49,595 nt of DNA from positions 1-49,595 of the forward strand of contig JBBAEU010000018.1 of the NCBI GenBank assembly GCA_041655765.1. Reading direction: 5' to 3'. Made by a program: the position numbers and the translations under genes. Below, piece after piece: positions 15,294-25,195 of this stretch. A model generated the notes under the pieces. That model did not search any database. It was not told the origin of the DNA and was given only the letters and a program-made list of their open reading frames with translations. This stretch comes from Brumimicrobium sp041655765 (GTDB taxonomy: Bacteria; Bacteroidota; Bacteroidia; Flavobacteriales_D; Crocinitomicaceae). Each line of letters opens with the position of its first letter. The first letter of the stretch is position 1.

Positions 15294-16280
15294 TTGGAAG
15301 AAAGAAAAATTGAAATTCGTGAAGTTGACCCAATATCATTATTTGGAATTAACAATGCTAACATCAAACTGATAAAAAAGTATTTTTCAAAGTTGAAAAT
15401 CAGTGAGCGAGGAAATACAATCATCGCAAGTGGAGAAAAAGAAGCACTGGACTTTTTTGAGGAAAAATTAGACCAACTCATTGAATTTATCAAAAAATAT
15501 GGTGAATTAAATGAAAATAACATCGACAATTTGATGACGGAAGACCCAGTGGAAGTTATGTCGGGCGATGGTTCCGAAATTCTCCTACACGGTGTTCATG
15601 GAAATAAAATAAAAGCACGAACGTTCAATCAAAGGAAATTGGTCGAAGCCATCAATCAAAAAGATATGGTTTTTGCGGTTGGACCAGCTGGGACGGGAAA
15701 AACATATACTGCTGTTGCCTGTGCAGTGAGGGCGTTAAAAAATAAGCAAGTAAGACGAATCATCTTGACACGCCCTGCCGTTGAAGCTGGCGAAAATTTA
15801 GGGTTCCTTCCGGGCGATTTAAAAGAAAAACTAGACCCATACATGATGCCTCTTTACGATGCGCTTCGCGACATGATTCCTGCTGAAAAACTTCTCGATT
15901 ACATAGATTTAGGAATTGTAGAAATTGCTCCTTTAGCTTTTATGAGGGGGCGAACTTTAGACAATGCTTTTGTTATTTTAGATGAAGCGCAAAACGCAAC
16001 AGTAAATCAAATTAAAATGTTCCTTACCCGAATGGGAAAAAGTGCCAGTTTTGTGATTACGGGTGATGCTTCGCAAATTGATTTACCTTTCAAACAACCA
16101 TCGGGATTAATTTATGCGATAGATAGGTTAAAATCAATTGATGATATTGGGATTGTTCGACTGAATCAGAACGATGTCATCCGCCATAAAATCGTTAAGC
16201 AAATTATCCAAGCTTTCGATGAGAGTGATAAAAAGGAAAAAGAAGCAAAAAAGAAAGCGAAAGAAGAGGAAAAAAATTAA
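15294..16280 (+). CDS. phoH: PhoH family ATPase
   Basis: 328 residues. An N-terminal region (1-85) typical of PhoH/YbeZ precedes a P-loop ATPase domain with GPAGTGKT at 130-137 and the Walker B block VILDEAQNAT. PhoH proteins bind ATP and are linked to RNA metabolism, often alongside the endonuclease YbeY. The start is TTG: an in-frame stop (TAA at 15282) lies just upstream, no ATG occurs before the conserved N-terminus, and translation from TTG gives the normal family start. The end overlaps the convergent rsgA by 4 bp. The last residues are a lysine/glutamate-rich tail. Confidence 0.9.
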   Translation: MEERKIEIREVDPISLFGINNANIKLIKKYFSKLKISERGNTIIASGEKEALDFFEEKLDQLIEFIKKYGELNENNIDNLMTEDPVEVMSGDGSEILLHGVHGNKIKARTFNQRKLVEAINQKDMVFAVGPAGTGKTYTAVACAVRALKNKQVRRIILTRPAVEAGENLGFLPGDLKEKLDPYMMPLYDALRDMIPAEKLLDYIDLGIVEIAPLAFMRGRTLDNAFVILDEAQNATVNQIKMFLTRMGKSASFVITGDASQIDLPFKQPSGLIYAIDRLKSIDDIGIVRLNQNDVIRHKIVKQIIQAFDESDKKEKEAKKKAKEEEKN

Positions 16281-17203
16281 CGATACGTTTCTCCAGAATC
16301 TTCGTTCATCAATTCATAATAAGTGCGATAACGCGAAGGGTGAATTTTCCCGTTTTCCACAGCTTCTTTTACTGCACATTCAGGTTCGTTAAGGTGTAAG
16401 CAATTGTGAAATTTACATTGATTTAGCAATTCACGCATCTCAGGGAAATAATGGGAAATTACATTTTTGTCCATATCCACAACGCCAAAAGCACGAATTC
16501 CAGGTGTATCAATAACATATCCACCTGACTCTAGTTTATGCATCTCTGCAAAGGTTGTTGTATGTTGACCTTGCAAGTGGGTAATTGAAATGTCAGATGT
16601 TTTGATATTCAAAGATGGATCCAAAGCATTAATCAAAGTACTTTTCCCTGTTCCACTATTTCCTGCAAACATCACTTGCCTCCCTTTGATTTCTTCCTTT
16701 AAAAAGTCGATGCTCGATGAGTCTAAAGCAGAAACTCCAACACATTCGTAACCAACATTTCGGTATATATCCATTGTTTCCTCAACCAAAGGCAAATGCT
16801 CTTCCATATAAAGATCCATCTTGTTAAAAAGTAAGGTTGCAGGAACGCCATAGGCTTCTGCGGTAACCAAAAATCGGTCAACAAAAGTCAAATGTGTTTC
16901 GGGAGCAACAAGTGTTACCAATAAATAAACACGGTCGATATTTGCTGCCAAGATATGAGATTCTTTGGACAAGTTAATCGACTTTCGGATGATGTAATTT
17001 TTACGCGGTAAGATTTTCGTAATTACGCCAGTATCTCTGTCTTTAAAATCTACCAAAACACGGTCACCTACTGATACTGGATTGGTCGTACGAATCCCTT
17101 TCAATCGAATCTTACCACGAATCCCAACAGTGTGTAGCTCGCCGTTTTCCAACTCAACATTGTACCACCTTCCAGTAGATTTTATGACTTTTGCTTCTTC
17201 CAA
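16277..17203 (-). CDS. rsgA: Ribosome small subunit-dependent GTPase RsgA
   Basis: 308 residues. A late 30S assembly factor. An N-terminal OB fold (1-70) is followed by a circularly permuted GTPase with G4 NKMD at 127-130, then G1 GNSGTGKST at 181-189 and G3 DTPG at 232-235, then a C-terminal zinc motif C263, C268, H270, C276. All parts are in the family order. The start is TTG (17203); no ATG is available in frame before the conserved start. It converges with phoH with a 4-bp overlap. Confidence 0.93.
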   Translation of the reverse strand: MEEAKVIKSTGRWYNVELENGELHTVGIRGKIRLKGIRTTNPVSVGDRVLVDFKDRDTGVITKILPRKNYIIRKSINLSKESHILAANIDRVYLLVTLVAPETHLTFVDRFLVTAEAYGVPATLLFNKMDLYMEEHLPLVEETMDIYRNVGYECVGVSALDSSSIDFLKEEIKGRQVMFAGNSGTGKSTLINALDPSLNIKTSDISITHLQGQHTTTFAEMHKLESGGYVIDTPGIRAFGVVDMDKNVISHYFPEMRELLNQCKFHNCLHLNEPECAVKEAVENGKIHPSRYRTYYELMNEDSGETYR

Positions 17204-17359
17204 ATAGTATGACTTAGTTTTTTACCAAAACTAATAATCAAAATGGAAAATTTAATGAAAAAGAAAAAATAAACACATTTTAACACTTAAATACCATAAT
17301 TTATCCATCTAAAACCCTTACTTTCGTCCATACCATAATTAATGAATACTTTATAATAA

Positions 17360-20119
17360 ATGAAGAAATTTGTTTCTCTACTTTTCCTAATCTTGAGTTT
17401 CTTGACATTTTCTCAGGAAATGAAGTTTACAGGGGTTGTTAATGATACGATAAATGACAGGCCTTTGAATTATGCCATTATTATGGCTACGAGAATGTCT
17501 GATGGTCTTTTATTGGGTTATACACATTCAGCGTTAGATGGAAGTTTTGAGTTGTCTGGTATCCCAATAGACACAATAGAGCTTGTTATTACGCATTTTC
17601 AATTCGATGAGAAAGTATATTATATTTTTGGTTCTGAAGAGAATAATGAAATCCATATTCCTTCGGTTATTCTTCCTGAAAGAGCAATGGAATTAGAAGA
17701 AGTTGTGATTTATGCTAACAAAGAACCCATTTATTTCCGTGGAGATACGCTGGTTTATGTCGCCGATTCATTTGCAACAAAAGAAAATGCAACCGTTGAG
17801 GATTTATTGAAAAATCTTCCAGGATTACAAGTTGATGCAAACGGAAATATCAGCTCACAAGGTCGTCAAATATCAAAAGTTTTAGTAGATGGTGACGAGT
17901 TCTTTGGTAGTGACCCAACGATTGCGACAAGAAATTTGATTGCTAAAGGCGTTGATAAAATTGAAGTTTATGAAACTGAAGATGATAATTCGGGTGGAAA
18001 TACAGAAGAAAAGATTCAAATTCTTGATGTTAAATTAAAAGACGAAGCCAAGCAAGGATATTTTGGCAAAGTCGCTGGAAGAGGTGGTGCAAACACTGAA
18101 TACTTTGAGAAAGAACCCAATGGAACCCTTTTTTATGAGGGCGACGTGTTGTTGAATTATTTTGATAAAGACCTTAAAGTTTCTGTTTTCGGTTTGGGCT
18201 CTAACACACCAAACACAGGTTTTAGTCGCCAAGATGCTTCACGCTTTGGGCTGACCAATGAAATGCAAGGCGGATTTCGGTCATTTATGCAACCTACTAC
18301 ACTCAATGGTTTACCTGAAAATTATAAAGGTGGATTTTATTTGACGAATAAATTTACTGATAAATTTAAAGTTGGACTCAATTATACATACAATGACAGT
18401 CGTGTTACAGCCGACCAAATAACAGAGTCAGAATATTTCTTTGCAGATACGAATTATAGGAAAATCGACACAGTTTTTAACTATCAAAAACAACAATCTC
18501 ACACCATTAATTTTGACATGGAATATGAGTTTAACAGTAAAACATCGTTGAGTTTTAAGTCCAATTTAATTATCCGAAAAGAGCACAGCGACCGTGACAA
18601 CACCAGTGATTTTATCTTAGGTGAAAACATAAGATTCAGCAACACTGATTTACATAACAAGACAACTGGAGAAGGTTTAGACGGAAACTTAGAACTGAAA
18701 TTTAAGAAAAAATTTGATAAAAGAGGAAGAGAGTTGGATTTAATGTATCAATTTGGATACACGGAAAGCGATAGAAACAATACTTTGATGACAGATATGT
18801 ATTTCTTACAATTTTTGGTTCCTGATTCTGTTTATGACCAACAAAGAAATATAAATAGTCATACAACGGGACATCGTTTTTTGGCGGAATACACCGAACC
18901 ACTTTCTAGACAATTTCGTTTAAGGTTTCAATATCGAGGAGATTATTTTAATGGGGAACAGCGAACTTCAACCTACAATAATACACCGACAGGGTATGAT
19001 GATTATGCTGATTTGTACAGCAACGACTTTGGAAATAAGAGATTTGAAAATCGGGGGGCGCTTGGAATTATTTTCACTACATCAAAACAAAATTTGGAAA
19101 TTGGAGCGCGTGTCAGAAACGTTCAAATTGATAATTTGAACAATGTAAATAATGAATTATTCAAACAAGATGTAACCGATATTTTGCCCTATTTAGATTA
19201 CAGCTTTAAATTCTCCAACTCTCATCGTTTAACTTTGGCATATAGCACGAGCTCAAATCAACCCGATTTGAATTTATTGCAACCTGTAAGAGATAATACA
19301 GACCCAAATAAATTGGTAATTGGAAACCTTAATTTAAAACCTGATTATACGCATGGAATTACGATAAATTACAACAAATGGAATGCACTTAATTTTAGTT
19401 ATATCTACGCTGGTGGATATTTTAATTATACAAACAATGCATTTTCAAACGATATTTCTTACAATATCCAAGGTCAGTCTATTTCCAAAGCAATTAACGT
19501 TGACGGAAATATGTATGGAGGATTTTATGCAGGCGGAGGTTTCCCCATTTTCAACAAAGATTTACATTTCAGACCAAATTTGTTTGGGAATTATTTCAAC
19601 ACAAAGTCATTCATAAACAGTCAAGAAAACAACATCGAAAATTATGGACTTGACGGAATGATTGCACTTCAATACAGAACTGATTCAATTGAAGTAAGTA
19701 TAAGTGCATCAGTAGGATACAACTATCCCATTAGCTCATTGTCTTCAAATTTAAACGAACCTTATACAACTCAAAGATACAAAGCAGAAATTTTCTTTGA
19801 ATTGCCTTGGCGATTCTTTATTGATAGTGACATTTCATGGGAAATAAACTCACGCAGGGCAACAGGATACAACGAAAAACCATTGATTTGGAATGTCAAG
19901 TTAAGCAAACGTTTCCTAAAAACAGGAAATTTAATTCTTGATATTGCGGCTTACGATATTTTTAATCAAAATATAGGAATTTCAAGGATGGTTGGAACAA
20001 ATATAATCACGGACACAAGAAATCGAATTATCGCTCGTTACTTTATGTTTGGAGCAACTTGGAGGTTTAATAACAATAAAACAGCAGAAGATAATGGTAG
20101 AAGAGGCATGTTTTTCTAA
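17360..20119 (+). CDS. Outer membrane beta-barrel receptor with carboxypeptidase-regulatory-like domain
   Basis: 919 residues with a signal peptide (1-18, FLTFSQ). Residues about 22-112 are a carboxypeptidase-regulatory-like beta sandwich, about 145-205 a TonB-receptor-type plug (LLKNLPGLQVDANGNI, then KVLVDGDEFFG), and the rest a large barrel of the outer membrane beta-barrel type 3 kind common in Bacteroidota. It probably imports or binds a substrate at the outer membrane; no TonB box is evident to me and the substrate is unknown. It overlaps the next gene, a GLPGLI protein, by 26 bp, a pairing often seen in Flavobacteriia. Confidence 0.85.
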   Translation: MKKFVSLLFLILSFLTFSQEMKFTGVVNDTINDRPLNYAIIMATRMSDGLLLGYTHSALDGSFELSGIPIDTIELVITHFQFDEKVYYIFGSEENNEIHIPSVILPERAMELEEVVIYANKEPIYFRGDTLVYVADSFATKENATVEDLLKNLPGLQVDANGNISSQGRQISKVLVDGDEFFGSDPTIATRNLIAKGVDKIEVYETEDDNSGGNTEEKIQILDVKLKDEAKQGYFGKVAGRGGANTEYFEKEPNGTLFYEGDVLLNYFDKDLKVSVFGLGSNTPNTGFSRQDASRFGLTNEMQGGFRSFMQPTTLNGLPENYKGGFYLTNKFTDKFKVGLNYTYNDSRVTADQITESEYFFADTNYRKIDTVFNYQKQQSHTINFDMEYEFNSKTSLSFKSNLIIRKEHSDRDNTSDFILGENIRFSNTDLHNKTTGEGLDGNLELKFKKKFDKRGRELDLMYQFGYTESDRNNTLMTDMYFLQFLVPDSVYDQQRNINSHTTGHRFLAEYTEPLSRQFRLRFQYRGDYFNGEQRTSTYNNTPTGYDDYADLYSNDFGNKRFENRGALGIIFTTSKQNLEIGARVRNVQIDNLNNVNNELFKQDVTDILPYLDYSFKFSNSHRLTLAYSTSSNQPDLNLLQPVRDNTDPNKLVIGNLNLKPDYTHGITINYNKWNALNFSYIYAGGYFNYTNNAFSNDISYNIQGQSISKAINVDGNMYGGFYAGGGFPIFNKDLHFRPNLFGNYFNTKSFINSQENNIENYGLDGMIALQYRTDSIEVSISASVGYNYPISSLSSNLNEPYTTQRYKAEIFFELPWRFFIDSDISWEINSRRATGYNEKPLIWNVKLSKRFLKTGNLILDIAAYDIFNQNIGISRMVGTNIITDTRNRIIARYFMFGATWRFNNNKTAEDNGRRGMFF

Positions 20120-20852
20120 GTCAAGTTTTCTAATTTTTATTCTTTTTATCACAAGTTTCACTTATGGTCAAGCAATCCTATCTGGTGAAATCATTTTTGA
20201 AAGAAGAACAAACCTTGAAAAACGTTTTGAAGGCAATCAACAAATGCTAAGTAGAAACAATAAATGGATAAAAGAACCAAAAATTGATGAATTCAAATTG
20301 TATTTTGATGAAAATGGATGTTTATTCACTCCAATTGAAGCGACAATGGCTGACGCAGAAAGGGAATGGACAACAATGAAAAATACATCGTATCAAGATT
20401 TTAAAAGCAATTTAATTGAAAGAGAGTTTAATATTTTTGGTACATCTTTATTCTACCGAGATTCTCTAAAAAAGAGAGATTGGTACATTACGCGAAACAC
20501 AAGAGAGATTGCAGGATTTCAGACCAGACAAGCAGTTTGGGAAGCCAATGATTCAACACGAATCTATGCATGGTTCTCTGAGCAAATCATTCCTGGGGTT
20601 GGACCTGAATCTTATGGCGACTTGCCAGGGGCAATTTTAGGATTAGCCATTGAAGATGGGGGTGTTGTTTACTTTGCAAAAGAAGTAAAACCACTGAGTG
20701 ATGCCAATTTTAGAAGCAAAAGACCAAATATGAGAGCAAAAAATACATACGAAGGTGTAGATAGTCTAAAGAAATTCTTAAATGAATTAATGACTGGAAG
20801 GTTTTCAGGAGTTACTACAGGAAGAATGTTAGATGATTTTTATATTTGGTAA
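20094..20852 (+). CDS. GLPGLI family protein
   Basis: 252 residues from ATG 20094. Signal peptide of about 25 residues (FLIFILFITSFTYGQ), then a beta-rich domain whose namesake motif is present as YGDLPGAILGL. GLPGLI proteins are secreted proteins of unknown function found almost only in Bacteroidota, typically encoded next to outer membrane receptors, as here. The frame is open further up to a TTG at 20049, but only the ATG gives a signal peptide near the N-terminus. The start lies 26 bp inside the receptor gene, so the two are probably translated together. Confidence 0.85.
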   Translation: MVEEACFSKSSFLIFILFITSFTYGQAILSGEIIFERRTNLEKRFEGNQQMLSRNNKWIKEPKIDEFKLYFDENGCLFTPIEATMADAEREWTTMKNTSYQDFKSNLIEREFNIFGTSLFYRDSLKKRDWYITRNTREIAGFQTRQAVWEANDSTRIYAWFSEQIIPGVGPESYGDLPGAILGLAIEDGGVVYFAKEVKPLSDANFRSKRPNMRAKNTYEGVDSLKKFLNELMTGRFSGVTTGRMLDDFYIW

Positions 20853-20868
20853 CTAAATAAACAATCGC

Positions 20869-21462
20869 ATGGATAGTAATTTCAAATACGACAAAAAAGT
20901 CACGAAGGACATCTCATCTCTTTATGAAAAAGTACTTGAAAATCTTGGTGAAGACCCGACAAGAGAAGGATTAGAAAAAACACCTGAACGCGTTGCTAAA
21001 GCACTTCAATTTTTAACGCAAGGCTACCAACAAGACCCAGAAGAAATTCTTCGAAGTGCATTATTTGAAGAAGATTATTCTGAAATGGTAATTGTAAAAG
21101 ACATCGAGGTTTATTCACAATGTGAACACCATGTATTACCATTTTTTGGAAAAGCACATATTGCTTATATTCCTAATGGTAAAATTGTTGGATTAAGTAA
21201 AATTCCACGTATCGTAGATGCTTTTGCAAGACGTTTACAGGTACAGGAAAGACTTACCATTCAAATCCGTGATTGTATCCAAAAAACACTCTCGCCACAA
21301 GGAGTTGCGGTTGTTCTAGAATGTAGCCACATGTGTATGCAAATGCGAGGAGTTGAGAAACAAAACTCTTATACAACAACTTCTGCTTTTACAGGGATTT
21401 TTTTAAAGAATGATAGTACAAGAAAGGAGTTTATTAACCTTATAAAAAACGGATTACATTAA
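20869..21462 (+). CDS. folE: GTP cyclohydrolase I
   Basis: 197 residues. Converts GTP to 7,8-dihydroneopterin triphosphate, the first step of tetrahydrofolate and pterin synthesis. The zinc ligands are present: C85 and H88 in SQCEHHVLPF, and C156 in CSHMCMQMRG; the pocket motif KIPRIVDAFARR is at 111-122. The length is normal for type IA. It starts 16 bp after the GLPGLI gene and overlaps the convergent methyltransferase gene by 4 bp. No other folate gene is adjacent. Confidence 0.95.
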   Translation: MDSNFKYDKKVTKDISSLYEKVLENLGEDPTREGLEKTPERVAKALQFLTQGYQQDPEEILRSALFEEDYSEMVIVKDIEVYSQCEHHVLPFFGKAHIAYIPNGKIVGLSKIPRIVDAFARRLQVQERLTIQIRDCIQKTLSPQGVAVVLECSHMCMQMRGVEKQNSYTTTSAFTGIFLKNDSTRKEFINLIKNGLH

Positions 21463-22097
21463 TTTATTAAACTCCTCTCCCATTCAATAATTGTAGCTTT
21501 ACGCTCTGCTCCCCACATGTATCCACCAATTTTCCCAGATAAAGGAACAACTCTGTGACAAGGAATAATAAAACCAACGGGATTTTTCCCAACAGCCGAT
21601 CCAATGGCTCTTGCAGAATTTATATTTCCCATTTCTTGAGCAATATCTTGGTAATTTATGAGCAATCCAAAAGGAATACGCAAAAGTTGTTTCCAAACTT
21701 TCATCTGAAATTCTGTTCCTTTGATATGCAGAACAATCTTGTCTAAATTCTGCCAATTATTTTTATAAAACATCAACAAGGCATTCTTTTGAAATTCATC
21801 AATTTGCGAAACAAATACAGCATTTTTATATCGTTTTTTCAGTTGTTCCACAGCTTTTGTTTTATCATCGTCATAAAAGGCTAAATAACAAACACCTTGA
21901 GAAGTTGATGCAACAATTATATTCCCAAAAATGTGTTCTGCAAAACTATAAGAAATGGTTAAATTTTTAAATTGATTTTCTGTTTCCTTTTCAGTCATAG
22001 AAATGATTTTAACAACCCCTTCGTGTGTAGGAAAAGTTAGGTTTTCTTCTGTTAATGAATTAGAATTATTAAACAATGATGGTTGTTTCTTATGCAT
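21459..22097 (-). CDS. ogt: Methylated-DNA-[protein]-cysteine S-methyltransferase (Ogt/Ada C-terminal type)
   Basis: 212 residues from ATG 22097. Suicidal repair of O6-alkylguanine. The catalytic motif IPCHRVV carries the acceptor cysteine (C183 in the frame read from TTG 22106), followed by GGYMWGAERK. The region before the ribonuclease-like domain (about 40-75) resembles the linker of Ada proteins that joins an AraC-type DNA-binding domain to the methyltransferase, but that domain is missing, so this looks like the C-terminal half of an Ada-type protein with a short unrelated N-terminus. It overlaps the DUF488 gene by 8 bp on the same strand. Confidence 0.88.
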   Translation of the reverse strand: MHKKQPSLFNNSNSLTEENLTFPTHEGVVKIISMTEKETENQFKNLTISYSFAEHIFGNIIVASTSQGVCYLAFYDDDKTKAVEQLKKRYKNAVFVSQIDEFQKNALLMFYKNNWQNLDKIVLHIKGTEFQMKVWKQLLRIPFGLLINYQDIAQEMGNINSARAIGSAVGKNPVGFIIPCHRVVPLSGKIGGYMWGAERKATIIEWERSLIN

Positions 22098-22446
22098 TTT
22101 TTTCAATCCATTTTTTTAAAATTACTGCTTGATTGTGATCAATGTCTTTTGCTCCAAACAAGAGCGTAACTTTTTCGTGAGATTTAATGACACTTAATAA
22201 CTCCGTTGTTTGTTCTTTATTATCGGAAATCTCTTGAAGGTACTTTGCTGTAAAACCTTCCCATTTTCCAACTTCGTGATTAAACCACCTACGCAACTCA
22301 TTTGTTGGTGCAATCTCCTTTAACCACAGGTCTAATTGAGCATTTTCTTTGGAAATTCCCCTTGGCCACAATCGGTCAACTAATATTCTATATCCATCAG
22401 ATTTCTCATAATCTTCATAGATGCGTTTCAAGACAATTTGAGCCAT
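22090..22446 (-). CDS. DUF488 family protein
   Basis: 118 residues from ATG 22446. Contains the DUF488 signatures DGYRILVDRLWPRGI near the N-terminus and WFNHEVGKWEGF in the middle. Members are small cytoplasmic proteins of unknown function, often YeaO-like. The frame is open 9 codons further up, but the downstream ATG gives the typical family start MAQIVLKRIY. It is coupled to the alkyl-DNA repair gene by an 8-bp overlap, which suggests co-expression. Confidence 0.85.
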   Translation of the reverse strand: MAQIVLKRIYEDYEKSDGYRILVDRLWPRGISKENAQLDLWLKEIAPTNELRRWFNHEVGKWEGFTAKYLQEISDNKEQTTELLSVIKSHEKVTLLFGAKDIDHNQAVILKKWIEKNA

Positions 22447-22540
22447 GTTTTTAATTTTTAAGAAAAGATACAAAGGAATTGATAGAAAGCAAAAAAAATC
22501 GAGGGTTTTAATTCTCTCTTATATTTCTATTTCCTTACTT

Positions 22541-23467
22541 TTATTTTTCGAACTTCTTAAGTGGTGAATTCGATTTGTATAATACTCTTCCGCATGGAAC
22601 AACTTTACTTGAATCATCTAAATGAACAGTCTGGTCATCAAAGAAAATATGCGCTCCGAATGCTTTTAAAACCTTGTCTTTTGCCAAACCACCCATAAAA
22701 TAGGCTTCGTCAACATAAACACCCCACTTTTTAAATGTTTTTACAACACGCATATGACTTGGTGCGCTTCTAGCCGTTACAATCGCTATTCTCAAAGGCG
22801 ACAGCTCTATTGTCATGGGAAGTTTTTCCTGAATTTTTGAAAGTTTACGCAATAAATCTGCAAAAGGTCCATCATTTAACGGCACATCTTCGTTTTCCGT
22901 TTCATGCTTCAAAAAAGCATCAATTCCTTCTTCTTTATAAATTCTTTCTGACTCTTCTGAGAACACGACAGCATCGGCATCAAATGCAAACTTTACCCTA
23001 TTGGTATCAATTTGATAATCCTTCGGCAAATCATAAACCAAAGCCGTAGCACATGTTGAGTTATCAATGACCGTTTGCACTTCTTTTTCATCTTTTGACA
23101 AAAACAAATCTACCTCAAAAGCTTCAATAAATGGTGGAATAGGTTCACCACCTGAAAACGCCATACGATTGATTGGTAAACCATAATGCTGGATAGATTT
23201 TAAAACACGCGTGCCTGTTTCAGGACTATTTCTTGACATGACAACAACTTCAACGATGGGTTCTTTCACGTAGGCATTGAGTTTCAACAAAGCTTCTATC
23301 AGCGGAAAACTTGGTCCAGGCTTTAACAACTTATCTTGATGTTCTTCTTGATATTTCCTAAACCCTTGAATGTTTTTTTCTTCAAAGATTTTGTTTTCCT
23401 TTTCAAGATTAAACAAAGCCCTTGAAGATATTCCTACAACTAATATTTCTGATAAATCTTGCGCCAA
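22541..23467 (-). CDS. 5'-nucleotidase, cytosolic NT5C1-like family
   Basis: 308 residues. Matches the family of cytosolic 5'-nucleotidases that includes bacterial relatives of NT5C1A: N-terminal VGISSRALF (11-19), central KFAFDADAVVFS, and C-terminal blocks IVTARSAPSHMRV and EAYFMGGLAK. It would dephosphorylate nucleoside monophosphates such as AMP or IMP. The start is TTG at 23467: a stop codon lies seven codons upstream, no ATG or GTG lies between, and the N-terminus from TTG is typical of the family. It starts 22 bp after the DUF2207 gene and is likely co-transcribed with it. Confidence 0.85.
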   Translation of the reverse strand: MAQDLSEILVVGISSRALFNLEKENKIFEEKNIQGFRKYQEEHQDKLLKPGPSFPLIEALLKLNAYVKEPIVEVVVMSRNSPETGTRVLKSIQHYGLPINRMAFSGGEPIPPFIEAFEVDLFLSKDEKEVQTVIDNSTCATALVYDLPKDYQIDTNRVKFAFDADAVVFSEESERIYKEEGIDAFLKHETENEDVPLNDGPFADLLRKLSKIQEKLPMTIELSPLRIAIVTARSAPSHMRVVKTFKKWGVYVDEAYFMGGLAKDKVLKAFGAHIFFDDQTVHLDDSSKVVPCGRVLYKSNSPLKKFEK

Positions 23468-23488
23468 TTTTAATGTATCTATGTTTAT

Positions 23489-25171
23489 TTACCAACTTCC
23501 GCCACCGCCACCGCCAAATCCGCCCCCTGAAGAACCACCGCCTCCAAAACTACCACCACTCGATGAACTTGCAGGTGCACTTACAAAATTGCTACGTGTT
23601 GTATTCATGCTGTTTGTAAATGCGTTTCCAAAACTACTCATTGCAATCGGTCCTGCTGCGCTACTATACCAATTTGGTGGCTCCACACCAAGTTCATCAA
23701 ACTTGCCAGACCATTCCTTAAGTAAGTTAAAGGCCACAGCATAACTCATTGTTTTTTCAAAATAATCTGGGTCATCTTCTAACAGCATTTTGATACGATT
23801 TAGTTCAGCAACTTTTATAAACTCTCTAAATCCTAATAATTCTGAAAAAGCCCTGTTCCCTTTGGGTGATTTTTTCTTTTTAAAGAATGAAATACTAGCA
23901 ACAATTACAGCGATTGATCCTACAATAGCAGCTAAAATACTATAAAAATAGAAAAACAGAAAACCTACTGCGAAGGAAGAAATAATAAACAATGCGCCAA
24001 TATTTGTAGATTTTTTGTTGGCTTTTGTATCATAATATAAATTCGCAGCCGATTCCAGCGATTTTTGTGCTTTGTTCATCGTTGTATAAAAAGTATTCGC
24101 TAAGCTCGAAATCAATACAGTATTGTTTGTTTTGAATAATTCTTCAAACATAATTTTTTCATAGGACGCTGCGTCCTCGTTCAGCTCCTTTACTTTGGTT
24201 AAAGAGACATCGGCCTTACCAAAGACCTTCTCCTTTGGAATGTCTTGAATTGTAATAATTCCTTTTTGTCCCCAATACGGTAAAAGCGAAACCAGATCGC
24301 GTTGGTGCACAAAATCATCAATGATATATCCAGCCACAGCAGGATCCATTTCATCTGGTGGATAATAAGAAGTTGTTGCTGTTATCTTATCAGGTTTAGC
24401 AACCCGCCTACGAACGCTTTTTATCCATACCCAAAGCGCAACAGTTATGGCAATCCAGCTATATTTTTGCCACCACGGAAGAGAATAATCTACTTCTGCA
24501 ATCATTTCTTTAGGAAGTTTGATTAAAACGGTTACACTTTGACCATAATTCGAGCGGAAGTCAGGAAGAGAACGTCCTTCAAACACACCATTTTCATAAG
24601 ATAATTCGAAATTTGAATCTAAACCAGGAAGGTATGAATCATAGTAAATAAAGCTATTTTCATCAGATAGTTCTGCTCCATCGGGTGTAAAAACACGGAA
24701 TTGAACGCTTTTAAATTCTGCGTTCCAGCCATCAGGCTTTAGATTCCAATAAAACTGAACAACGTTATCTTTAAAAATAAAAGCATTTTCCACTCGATAT
24801 TTTATAGAATAAGCCATCGGACCAATAACCGTTTTGTTTTTATCTCCAATTTTGATTTCATAACTGGTTTCATATTTCTGCCCCAGATGAGAAGAAGTTG
24901 TATATGGTCCACCAGAAACATCGACATTAGAGATATAGATTTCTCTTTTTGTGATTTCTGAAGTGTCAGATAGTTGAAATTCATATTTTGTAATAATGTC
25001 GCGAATAATACCGTGTTTTTGAATGGTAAATTCGATGTCGTAATATTCTTCAACATCAAAATACCCTTCTTCGCTCAAATAAACATCGACTTTATATTCA
25101 TTGACAACAAATCCTTGCGCAAAAATCAAGCATTGAAAACAAAGAAAAACAAAACCAACTAGAAACTTCAT
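23489..25171 (-). CDS. DUF2207 domain membrane protein
   Basis: 560 residues. Signal peptide (1-18), a periplasmic beta domain of the DUF2207 type (about 20-225), a membrane helix near 236-252, a cytoplasmic part, two more helices near 395-435, and a C-terminal tail of Gly and Ser ending GGGGSW. This domain order and the Gly-rich end are characteristic of DUF2207 proteins, and the gene follows lemA by 24 bp, the usual partner. The function of the LemA/DUF2207 pair is not established; an envelope role is likely. Confidence 0.88.
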   Translation of the reverse strand: MKFLVGFVFLCFQCLIFAQGFVVNEYKVDVYLSEEGYFDVEEYYDIEFTIQKHGIIRDIITKYEFQLSDTSEITKREIYISNVDVSGGPYTTSSHLGQKYETSYEIKIGDKNKTVIGPMAYSIKYRVENAFIFKDNVVQFYWNLKPDGWNAEFKSVQFRVFTPDGAELSDENSFIYYDSYLPGLDSNFELSYENGVFEGRSLPDFRSNYGQSVTVLIKLPKEMIAEVDYSLPWWQKYSWIAITVALWVWIKSVRRRVAKPDKITATTSYYPPDEMDPAVAGYIIDDFVHQRDLVSLLPYWGQKGIITIQDIPKEKVFGKADVSLTKVKELNEDAASYEKIMFEELFKTNNTVLISSLANTFYTTMNKAQKSLESAANLYYDTKANKKSTNIGALFIISSFAVGFLFFYFYSILAAIVGSIAVIVASISFFKKKKSPKGNRAFSELLGFREFIKVAELNRIKMLLEDDPDYFEKTMSYAVAFNLLKEWSGKFDELGVEPPNWYSSAAGPIAMSSFGNAFTNSMNTTRSNFVSAPASSSSGGSFGGGGSSGGGFGGGGGGSW

Positions 25172-25195
25172 AAGTAAGTATTTTATATAAAAAGA

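Noticed and set aside
23370..23744. 124-residue proline-rich frame on the forward strand
   Set aside because: The proline run is the mirror of the glycine-rich tail of the DUF2207 protein.
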